A stretch of 64,000 nucleotides of DNA from Amoebophrya sp. A120. Taxonomy: Eukaryota; Sar; Dinophyceae; Syndiniales; Amoebophryaceae. Below are positions 11,147 to 19,388 of this stretch, one piece after another. The DNA is taken from the NCBI GenBank assembly GCA_905178155.1, contig CAJINV010000016.1:1419199-1483198 (forward strand). The letters are read 5' to 3'. Within the stretch, counting starts at the first letter, position 1. Each line of letters opens with the position of its first letter. The position numbers were made by a program, and so were the translations under genes. The notes below the pieces were generated by a model. That model was not told the origin of the DNA. It saw nothing but the letters and a program-made list of their open reading frames with translations, and did not search any database.

Positions 11147-12342
11147 TACTCCGGCTTTGCGAACTGTTGCGGGTACGGATACTTCAGCTCGTTGAAGAGC
11201 ACCCGCTGCCAGCGAGTATCTGGCTCGTTCTCGTAGATCTCGCTGAGATAGTCCGCGACGTTGGTGCTCCGCGGCTTGTCACGCGGGCCGCAATTTTTGA
11301 ACCAAGTCGCACCGTCGGATTTTCTGTCAAAACCGAGACCCAAAGAAGCTTCCGGGGAGACGGTGTAGTCTCGATCACCGTCCGCACAGCACAAGAAAAG
11401 AGGTCTCGCAGAAGTTTTTAGCGGCTGGTCCCAGTTGTATGCGGTGCTGCGGACAAAGTGCCTTTGGTGGCGTAGGTGGTGCTCCAGGAGGGACTCGAGC
11501 TCTTTCCCACGGAGGTTAACCGGGCTAGTAAACAGCTCCGGGTCAAAAATTTCAAAAAGCGATCGGAGAGTGTCGTCGGCGTGTTCCGTCGGCTCCGCCC
11601 AGCTAGCGAATCGGTTAAGACGCCGCAGCTTTGCGCACGGGCAGAGGGCCTTGTCCTCCGTGCGGACGTACAGATCTCCGGACAAGTATTCGCTAATGTA
11701 CTCGCTGATACAACGCCCGACGCAGTCCTGGCACAGAAGGAAGCGCTTCAGTTGTGCTTCCGTCCAGTCGCGGAAACAAAACGTAATGTAACCCGCGAAG
11801 ACGTAGTCCTGTCCGCGGTCCTCCGGGGCTTCGGACTTCGCGGCTTTCTCCGCCGAGGACTTATTCTGGACCTGCTTGACGTTGAGCCAGATGATGTAGC
11901 GCGCGAAACACGTCGACACGTGGCGCTTGAAGAAACTTGCCTTTCGCAGGTCAAGTTCTCGCGGCGAAAGCACCGCGTCCAAAGACTTACCCAGTCGCTC
12001 GATGCTCCGAAATTCGTGCAAAAGCTGCTGTCCCGAGAATTCTGGATATTCTTCTGGAAACAAGAAGGAGCGGTCCGGGTCGGTCGTTTTCGATCCGAAA
12101 ATCGGATCCGTATGCTTCAGCTCCTTCGGGTTCTCGGCATAGACATGCTTTGTTTCTGCGATCGGAGAAGTTCTTTCCGAATTAGCAAAGCGAATCGAGA
12201 AAGGGTGAAACTTAATAAAACTTTCTTGACGATCGATGGTAGCGTAAGTTTGGTTCGAAAGTTGAGAATCAAAGCTAAAGCTTCTCACTCGGTCTTCGAC
12301 GTGCTTTTCGTTATCAAAGTTTACTGAGCTACGTCGTGACAT
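11146..12342 (-). CDS. Unknown retroelement ORF upstream of the recombinase
   Basis: A 398-codon frame starting at ATG 12342 (MSRRSSVNFDNEK) and ending in TAA that shares one base with the recombinase ATG. It lies inside the element, just after the B1 repeat in the coding direction. The middle contains a segment rich in cysteine (FLLCQDCVGRC, then LCPCAKL) that could bind zinc, followed by a conserved-looking globular stretch with Trp and Tyr (SWAEPTEHADD, YNWDQPLKTSARP). I do not recognise a family. Some DIRS elements carry a methyltransferase-like ORF, but no SAM-binding motif is visible here. The tight coupling suggests it works with the recombinase, for example as an integration accessory protein. 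Confidence 0.6.
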   Translation of the reverse strand: MSRRSSVNFDNEKHVEDRVRSFSFDSQLSNQTYATIDRQESFIKFHPFSIRFANSERTSPIAETKHVYAENPKELKHTDPIFGSKTTDPDRSFLFPEEYPEFSGQQLLHEFRSIERLGKSLDAVLSPRELDLRKASFFKRHVSTCFARYIIWLNVKQVQNKSSAEKAAKSEAPEDRGQDYVFAGYITFCFRDWTEAQLKRFLLCQDCVGRCISEYISEYLSGDLYVRTEDKALCPCAKLRRLNRFASWAEPTEHADDTLRSLFEIFDPELFTSPVNLRGKELESLLEHHLRHQRHFVRSTAYNWDQPLKTSARPLFLCCADGDRDYTVSPEASLGLGFDRKSDGATWFKNCGPRDKPRSTNVADYLSEIYENEPDTRWQRVLFNELKYPYPQQFAKPE

Positions 12343-12431
12343 CTTGCGACTGGGCGTACTTCATTTTATTTCTACTCCTGTGATTATTTGGGTGGGACAA
12401 CGAAGTTGCGACTCACGAGAAAAAAGGGTGG

Positions 12432-12532
12432 GCTGAAAAACAGAGCCCCGCTCCCCTCGAGAAAAGGAGAGGGCGGGGCGGATGTTCCTTACCCATAAGG
12501 CGTGAATGCATTGATCTAAACACTACCTATAA
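12432..12532 (-). repeat. Split direct repeat B1 (101 bp)
   Basis: Identical by eye to 13391-13491. It begins GCTGAAAAACAGAG and ends CACTACCTATAA; its last five bases (TATAA) are also the first five of A2. The abutting B1-A2 junction is what a circular intermediate would provide to regenerate both ends. Confidence 0.9.
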
Positions 12533-12902
12533 GTTTTTATAACACTGCTCAGATAAAGGACATTCACGCACGCAGAACACGACCTTCAAATCTCTGATCC
12601 TGAGTCTCTTTAGACTTTTCGCTCGTGTTCAAGTTATGTGGTGAACCATAAATACATGGGCCAAACAAAAATGCTGTCGTAAGCAAAGCTTACGCTCGAC
12701 ATTCATGAAGCTGCAATAGGTGCGGCTACGCTACCTTTAGAGCTACATGTTGCTCGGGGGAGCTCCGTGTTTTCAGGCGGGTTTTCATAGGACGCAGGGG
12801 GTCCCTAGAAAGAGTAGCTTTAGTTTTAAAACTATTTCGTAAAACCGCTAAAGCCGAAGCTACCGCGAACGTAAACTGCTTGTTTAAAGTGCAAGTAAGT
12901 TT
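12528..12902 (-). repeat. Split direct repeat A2 (375 bp)
   Basis: Partner of A1 at 2942-3316, same length, few substitutions. It overlaps the end of B1 by TATAA. Confidence 0.9.
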
Positions 12903-13390
12903 TCGTAGACGGCCTAAAAGGATCCTAAATCCTAGAGCATAGTCGACCGCCAATAGTACCAAAGTAAGCAGCAGCGCAGACTGCTGCAGTTACATGATGC
13001 CATTGTAACGAGTAACGGAGACTATGAGAAAGGAAAAGGAAGGGAGGGAGGTAAAACCGCGAATTTTCAAAAATTTATTTTTAAACTCCCCGCTTTCACG
13101 GTGGAAATAAATTGAACATAAAATTTTGAAGGCAGCCAGAGATGACTGTTGAAATTCGCGGTGCCTAACTCCTAAAAAAAGGAGGAGAAAGGGGAAGGAG
13201 GTGGGAGCCCTGGTTGCGTGAAAGCGAGCAAGCAGGGCAAGATAAAAATAATGAAATTCCGCGAAATCCGCGAAATATTAAAATTTTATTTTTATGGAGC
13301 TGGAGTTCTCGGGAGGGTGGGGACGAACAGTCCCACTCACATCCTGGCCTAAGGCCGAGTGTTTAAGCAGCAGAAGGCAAAGGCCAGGAA
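12903..13390. other. Unique spacer between A2 and B2
   Basis: A 488-bp non-coding internal segment with AAAATTTTATTTTT tracts and purine-rich GGAGGGAGG and GGAGGAGAAAGGGG stretches. It corresponds to the 5' leader of the element in coding sense, so the promoter is probably here or in A2. No open frame of note. Confidence 0.45.
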
Positions 13391-13491
13391 GCTGAAAAAC
13401 AGAGCCCCGCTCCCCTCGAGAAAAGGAGAGGGCGGGGCGGATGTTCCTTACCCATAAGGCGTGAATGCATTGATCTAAACACTACCTATAA
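13391..13491 (-). repeat. Split direct repeat B2 (101 bp), element outer end
   Basis: Second copy of B1. It ends in TATAA at 13491, after which host sequence (TTTCACGTTTT) begins. Confidence 0.9.
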
Positions 13492-13745
13492 TTTCACGTT
13501 TTATTTCCGTTCGAGTAACTGATCACGCGCTGCAGTAAAGATTCACTGTCCTTCAACACTCATCCAATGAGGCAACTCTGTAGTTCTTCTTCTTCTGAAT
13601 ATGGACAGCAGATGCCGCAGGTCTGTGCCGCACAGACATCAGACACGTTGAAGTTCTAACAACTACAGCAACCTGTACTAGAAACAGCTCGCTAGTCCTT
13701 TTTTCGGTAGAAGCCGTCGATCTTGAGATTTGCAGAATTCCTATC

Positions 13746-16700
13746 TCAAAAAAACATTGAAAAGAACCCGCCTTCTTCTTTATCTGGCGCCGCTTCCGGA
13801 TCCGGCTCAGGTTGCAACACTGAGTCTACTTTTGGCGCACCTCCCTTCTCACCCTCTTCGGGCTCCAGTACTATCACAGGAATCTCGTACTCCGCCTCAA
13901 ATTCCTTTTTGATCCCGTCGTTACTTGAAAAATCGCCCGTCAACAAATTCGTCAATCTCCTCTGTATCCCCCGCTGGTTCACCGCATCTCCCAACAACTG
14001 TTTATGAAATGCAAAAACATCGTACTAGTATAAATCGCATGACAAATTTCCTCAGCATGAAAAACCAAATTTGCAATGCGGATTTGACTTGAGAAAGAAA
14101 TTTGTAATGCATGTTTGCAATTACTACGAGTACGATACTTTTGCACAGGATACTGTTTCCGGTTCAGCCAATCCAACTCCTTGTCGAACAACCCAGATTA
14201 TCAACTGTAAAAGTGTCTGGGTCTGGAAGAATGCGAGTTTGTCATGCATGTCTGGCATGATTCGAGAATCTGTGTTGCATAGGCACGAAAAAGCCCTCTT
14301 ACTTGTCATGCAAAAACGCAGTTTGCCATGCGGAATACGTAAGACATGGCAGCCAAAAAATTTGTCATGCATAGCTGCGTACTGCAGTGCGTCTATCATT
14401 CATTTTTAGCAGCACAATTTTCCAGACCCAGACATTTTTACATTTGATACAGATAAAGGCTTCAATTCCAACGTCATCTTCTTCACTTCCTTCCTTTTCT
14501 CCAGCCCCAACCCCTTCGCGGCTGTATCTAGATTGCAAACCAAATCAAACGCCGTTCGAAATTCCTTGTCCAAAACTTCTATCGGTCGGACGTTCGCGAT
14601 TTGTAACGTTTCGTCCTTCTCTGTCGCGGCGATATCTTCTTTCAACTGCTTCAAACCGGCGAGGATTAGTTTTCGGCTCATCTTGTACTCTTCTGTCAGT
14701 TTCTCGAACGATTCCAGCTTCTGTCTCTTCGATGCAACATGATCAGGCACATACGTCCACGTCATTTTCGCAACTTTTTTCTCCAATTTATCGCATTTAC
14801 TACTCAATTCCTCGTTTTGGTTCTTCAAGAAAGAGATCTGCTCCTCGGTCAGTGAATGGGTTTTCCACAATGATTTGCAGATAATCTGCCCGTTTTCGTC
14901 GGTTTCGGAACCCAGGTGCTTGAGTAAAATCGCGAAATCGTCTTCCAGGGAGAATTTGTACGTCTCTGTTTTGAATTCTTCGTCCGGTGCTTGGGCTTCT
15001 TTTTCTTGATATTGCGGTTGGATTTCAGGGGCTTGAATTTCTCTGTCTGCGTATTCGGGTTTGGTTTCCGGGGCTTGGACTTCTTTGTCCTCTTTTTGTG
15101 CAGCAGCTTCGCCAGATGATGTTGTTGACAAAAGTGGTTTCTTCATCATGCTCGTTGCGGCAGTGAGAGTTCGCAGCCGGCCCCAACGTGATTTTCCGGT
15201 TGCAGCTGGGGCTTCGGTAGTCTCTGCTGGTTTACTTACAGGCTCCTCCTCTTCTGCCGGCTTCGAAGCAGGAACCTCTTCTACTTCAAGCTTTACTTCC
15301 TCGGTCGTAGTAGTTCTTACGGGTGCTGCTTGGTCCACCACCACTGCTTCCGCAGTCTCGGCTTCAACAGGCGAAGGTGTCGTATCAGCCACGGTATCCG
15401 CTTCCGCCACAGTTTCCTCAGTAATCGTCTTCCGTTTTCCAAAAGAGCCGAAAGCCGCCCTTGCTACGAATCCGCCTCTTAAACGAGACCAACCTCTGAA
15501 GGCAGGAGACGATCCAGGGGCAGGCTTGGCTGTTGCAGCTGATTCTTCCGCAGCAGGCGGCTCCGCAGCAGGGGAAGGGGTTGGCTCCTCTGCTTCTGCA
15601 GGCTTCGCTTCTTCGGTTGACAAATCCCGCACAGCAGGAGCCGGTAGCGCCACGTCATCCGTTTGGACAGCCACGGCGCCGGGCTTTATTTCCACAGCTT
15701 CATCAGTCTGTGGAGCTTTAACTTCTGCCTTCGCAACTTCTTCTTGTTCAGCCGGCTTCGAAGTGTCATCAGGAGCTCCCGCCGCCGCCACTTCTGTTCC
15801 GCCCTCCTCGACCGGCTCCTTTTTCTTCGGAGTAAACGCTTCCAGAGCGATTTTCGCAGCGAGATGGGCGTGGAAACCTCTCCTGATTGCGACCCATCCT
15901 CGGGAAGGGCCGGGTCTGTTCTTCTTCGGAGGTGGTGCAGTCTCTGCTTCTCCGTCAACGGGAGCGGACGCAGCTGCTGCTGCAGCACCCACGTCTGCTG
16001 GGGGCTGATGCGCGTCTGCTGGTTCATTCGCTTTTTCAGTAGCCGTAACTGTGGCGGCATCATCTTTTTGAGTTTCCCCGTCCTCTTGTACCCCGGGAGT
16101 TGCGCTTGCGGTGGGATCTAGTTCATCGGTCGGCTTCTCTTCTGGTTCAGCAGGCTTCGTGGCCGCGCCGACGTCTTCGACAACATCAGCACTTTTCTCT
16201 GCTGCTGCAGTATTCTCTGCACCCTGGTTTCCCACGGGTGCAACTGGGACAGCCGCATCAGAAGGGACAACTGCCTCTCCCGCGACTTCGGCTTCGTCGG
16301 TTTTCTCTGCAGTGGTCGCGTCTCCATCTACCGCTTTTGGCTCTTCCGCCGGTGCAGCAACTCCAGAAGCAGGCGCTTCTTTTTTCTTCCCAAAGAACAT
16401 GCCCATTCTGAGTGTCCCCTTCGTTTTCGACCAGAATGAGCGTTTTGTCGCCGCGGGCTTCTCAACAGCTGGCTCTTGTTCCTTCTTCTCCTCCGGTGAC
16501 TCCGTAACAACAGGGCCTGGCGAAGGCTCAACAGCCTCAGGTGACGCAGACGCTACAGCAGCAGCTTCATCAGGCTTTGGCTCTGCAGCAGTTGCAGGAT
16601 CTTCGGCGTCGACAGGTTTTGGTGCTTCAGAATCGGGAACAACACCTGCCTCCGCTTCTTTCGGCGCGTCTCCAGATGAAACAGGTGCTGCAGCAGTGCC

Positions 16701-17361
16701 TTCTGCCGGTGCTTCTGCTGCGGTAGCCTCTTTCGTTTCCTCCTTAACCTCCTGCGCTCCTTCAGCAGGTGGCTCAGCCTCCTCCACCGGCTGCTCCCCG
16801 GTAGCTTGAGTTTGATCGGCAAGAGCAGCAGCAGTTTTTTCCTGGTCTCCGGGTTTTTGCTCCTCCTCATGATTAGCAGGTTCCGGCACTTGCTCTTTCG
16901 GCTCCTCAGCTTTTTTCTTCGCTGTAATTTTCGACAGCATGCTCATACCAGAGCGCGCTACGAAGTTTCCCCGCAGCATGCCCCAGGATTTCTTCCCAAT
17001 ACCGGTCGTGGTTCTTTTCTCCTCGGCGGGAGCAGGAGCTGGTGGCGCGGCTGGCTCAACTGGTTTTTCCTCGGCTGCCGCTACGGCAACTGTTTCTGTT
17101 GGTTTTTGTTCTGCGGCAGGTGGCGCGGCCACTCCAGCTGGCTTCTCCTCGGTGGCAGTGGCTGCTGCAGCAGTGGCTGCTGCAGCATCCTGCGCGGGCT
17201 GCGATTGATTTTCGTCTTTTGATTGCGACGCGACTGCAGCAGGTGATTCCTCTTTAGGTTTTGATGGTTGTTCAACCTCCTCTTTAGTTACTGGTGCTTC
17301 TTCACCCAGGTTTGCTCTCACCCGCAGCTGCGGGCGTGGGAGCTTCAACTTGCTCTACCAT
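13746..17361 (-). CDS. Ala/Glu/Pro-rich repeat protein with C-terminal SNARE-N-like helical domain
   Basis: Exons: 14450 up to the start region, 14193-14153, 13997-13746; both internal introns are introners, and removing each plus one 5-bp duplication keeps the frame. The first 700 residues are acidic, low-complexity linkers separating five basic aromatic motifs (near 16990-16920, 16440-16385, 15905-15825, 15505-15440 and 15200-15145) of the type W-x-x-x-R-G-G-F-V-A-R ending in KK. The last 300 residues are coiled coil. They then match the neighbouring Qb-SNARE gene without a gap: ELKPLSGLFDKELDWLNRKQ aligns with ELKSYSKEFDQKLAVINRKG. There is no SNARE motif after it, only an acidic tail ending GGFFSMFF. 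The start is unsettled: ATG 17361 (MVEQVEAPTPAAA) reaches the long frame only if 22 bases (17321-17300, GTGAG...AAG) are spliced out. Otherwise a hidden 5' exon is needed. Function unknown; a membrane-surface or scaffold role is a guess. Confidence 0.75.
14003..14152. mobile_element. Introner, family A
   Basis: 150 bp, begins TAT and ends ATA, flanked by the exact duplication CTGTT (13998-14002, 14153-14157). Terminal inverted repeats carry TGCAAAAGTATCG-like ends. It is the last intron of the repeat-protein gene; removal gives NRKQ joined to LLGDAV, matching NRKG-LLGEA in the paralogue. Confidence 0.9.
14199..14449. mobile_element. Introner, family B
   Basis: 251 bp with ends containing GTCTGGGTCTGG in inverted orientation, flanked by the exact duplication CAGAT (14194-14198, 14450-14454). 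Removal yields ELKPLS joined to GLFDKE, supported gap-free by the paralogous SNARE. Only a 41-bp exon separates it from the next introner. Confidence 0.9.
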
Positions 17362-18075
17362 TTTGGGAGGTGTGAGTGTGTATGACAAAAGTAGTGATGA
17401 AAGTCAAAACTTTAGGTTTTGGTTTAGCTAGTGTCGGCATTTCGACGGGGGTTACCCAAGAATATCCGAGGATGATGAAAAACAGCTGCCACTGCGAGGA
17501 CAAGAGAGGCACGTGCCGAGAAAGATCACGACGGGCTTACACTCACACCAGCAACTTCTTCTTCTAGAAGTTCTAGGTGAAGATACGAAAGAACTAACAT
17601 TAAACTAAAACAACACAGATTTTGCTTTATTACTGTGGTCACATTCATAAACCGATACCACAAATCAGCTCACGTTCACGATCGCGAGCAACACCGATGC
17701 AACTGCAGAAAGAGCAGCGAAAAGCAACACGCTCCTTGAACAGGAGAGACGATGACCGATGCAAGCAAAAATCAACCGACACGAAGATGATGATTGTCCA
17801 CAAAAGACAGCGAATCGCAATCAAAATCAAGACGCACGAGCTGTATCCATCACAAAATACGCGCTCGTCTGAACCGATATTCATTTGCAAGATTCACGAC
17901 ACAGACAGAATTTCTTATTCAAACCTCGAATGAAATCACAAAAAAATCATCCGATGTCATTTCATTTCTGTTTGCGTGACAAGGGTTTGGATTTGACAAA
18001 AGCAGCACAGTGGCTAAAGTTCCTGTGCGGCTGCACCGCGGTGGAAGCTTTCCTCGCTTTCTGCAACTCCTCCTG
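17362..18075. other. Intergenic region
   Basis: About 714 bp between two minus-strand genes. Contains the promoter/leader of the repeat-protein gene. Just below 18076 the SNARE frame stays open for about 40 codons after its TGA. No other feature seen. Confidence 0.4.
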
Positions 18076-18785
18076 TCACCAAAACTTATACCAGGGTTTT
18101 TCGATTTCTGTTATTGTCCTCCCCGCCTGATTCAGTTCCCCGCTCACCGTGCCCATGTTGGCCCGTGTCCTTTGTATCGTTTCCCTCTGCACGGACAAAT
18201 CGTTCAAGATCTCGTTGCCTATCTGCTCGGTTTCTATCGCGGTTCGGGTGGCCTGTTTAACCATCTCCGTCCCGTCTTCGATCTGCTGCTCGGTTTCTGT
18301 AGTGGATAATTTTTGTAGCTGATGTAGTCGTTTTTATCATCTTGTTCCGCATGTTCTTGAGATTTTGTAGTATTGCAGATGATGCACCAGGCGCAAAGGA
18401 GGAAGTCGGTACAAGAATCGACGTTATTCAAATTCAGCAAACAGCAATCATGCTCATTCTCACCTGCCAGCCGCTTCTGTATCGCCCGTTGCTGCGCGGC
18501 TTCGCCGAGTAACCCCTTTCGATTTATCACTGCGAGCTTCTGGTCGAATTCCTTGGAGTAGGACTTCAATTCCAACACCCACTGCTTCACCTCTCTCCTC
18601 TTTTCCATCCCGAGGGACTTCGCTTCCAGGTCTAGGGATCTCAGGCTGTCCTCTGCTTCCTTGAAGGATTTGTGGATGGATTGAATCAGCTGGGGGTTGG
18701 GCGTGTCCGCGGTGTTGAGTTGTTCAAGACCGCGTTTTACCTCGACGAGATTGTCGTCGTACGCAGATTTGTAGGAGTCGAACAT
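18076..18785 (-). CDS. Qb-SNARE (Vti1/NPSN-like)
   Basis: Two exons, 18785-18464 and 18296-18076, joined over a canonical GTGAGA...CTACAG intron, give 180 residues. Residues 1-107 form an antiparallel helical domain like the N-terminal bundle of Vti1 (SLRSLDLEAKSLGMEKRREV). Residues about 108-175 are a SNARE motif (TAIETEQIGNEILNDL, then SVQRETIQRTR) with a Gln at the presumed zero layer, the Q-SNARE signature. The family acts in vesicle fusion at Golgi and endosomes as the Qb helix of a four-helix complex. Oddly, the frame stops (PWYKFW then TGA) before the transmembrane anchor that Vti1 and NPSN proteins carry. Either an unseen last exon supplies it, or the protein is soluble or lipid-anchored. 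It is adjacent to a paralogue of its N-terminal half. Choice between Vti1 and NPSN is open. Confidence 0.75.
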
Positions 18786-19388
18786 TTTTTGTTTTCTGGC
18801 TTTTTTGCTGAATTCTTCGCAAAGCTACAAGAAGGCACTATTTGCGTTCAATTTTTTGGACTAGACGAGCAGGTAAGTACTTGGTTCGCAGCAATCATCG
18901 CAGTGCAGCACCAATTCAATTTCTTTGGAAACTACTCTCGCAATACTGCTCACTTCTGATCGATCGCCAAAGTCTACATGCCGCTCGCAGGTTTGACGAA
19001 ACATGCCCAGCTTCAAAAATGTGACTCCAGCTGCGGCCGCTTTGAGAAAACCAGCAAAGGCAAACCCACGAACATCATTAAACAGTATTTGCACGACTAC
19101 GCCAATGGAGCAGGTCTTCAAGGTGTTTCGCTTCTTGAAAAAGTAGAGAAGATGTCGATGCTGGTGGACGGTTCTTCTTGCGTTTGCTAGCTTTTGCGAA
19201 GATTGCGCTGAGTCAGAAGTCTAAGCAGTCCTATTTCTTCGAAGTATTATATCAAGAGGTGGTGTGTTGAGATGAGACTCAGAGATAAACTCTCGTACTA
19301 GACCAAGGCCGTTGTCTACTTTTGCGGCCTCGAACCAGAGTAGAGCCTAAAACTCTGCAGAATTACTTCTTGTTACATCTACTCATCG
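18786..19388. other. Intergenic region
   Basis: About 600 bp. A short minus-strand open frame (19121-18861, 86 codons) is not supported by any domain or by neighbouring splice sites. Otherwise nothing seen. Confidence 0.4.

Larger units (their letters stand above)
2942..13491 (-). mobile_element. Tyrosine-recombinase retroelement (DIRS/Ngaro-like) with split direct repeats
   Basis: The 10,550-bp unit has the repeat order A1 (2942-3316), coding region, B1 (12432-12532) overlapping A2 (12528-12902), spacer, B2 (13391-13491). A1 and A2 are both 375 bp and nearly identical; B1 and B2 are both 101 bp and nearly identical. Coding is all on the minus strand: unknown ORF, tyrosine recombinase, Gag-like protein, RT-RNase H. 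Split direct repeats plus a tyrosine recombinase instead of a DDE integrase are the hallmarks of DIRS-order elements, which integrate through a circular DNA copy. The sequence TATAA is shared by the start of A1, the B1/A2 overlap and the end of B2. No target-site duplication is visible, as expected for this order. Gag and RT each carry an apparent +1 frame break, so this copy may be inactive. Confidence 0.85.

Noticed and set aside
11476-12327. Plus-strand open frame of 283 codons
   Set aside because: Antisense to the unknown retroelement ORF, which has a proper ATG and a coupled stop with the recombinase.
2942-13491. LTR retrotransposon interpretation of the 375-bp direct repeats
   Set aside because: The second copy is internal, abuts another repeat pair, lacks TG...CA ends and a target duplication, and the element encodes a tyrosine recombinase rather than a DDE integrase.
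15061-16008. Plus-strand open frame of 315 codons
   Set aside because: It is antisense to the repetitive acidic gene; its Ala/Ser-rich translation is the mirror of Glu/Ala/Pro codons.
18076-18078. TGA recoded as an amino acid in the SNARE gene
   Set aside because: The open frame after TGA has no membrane helix and low similarity to SNARE ends, and TGA stops are used normally by other genes here (for example at 40726).
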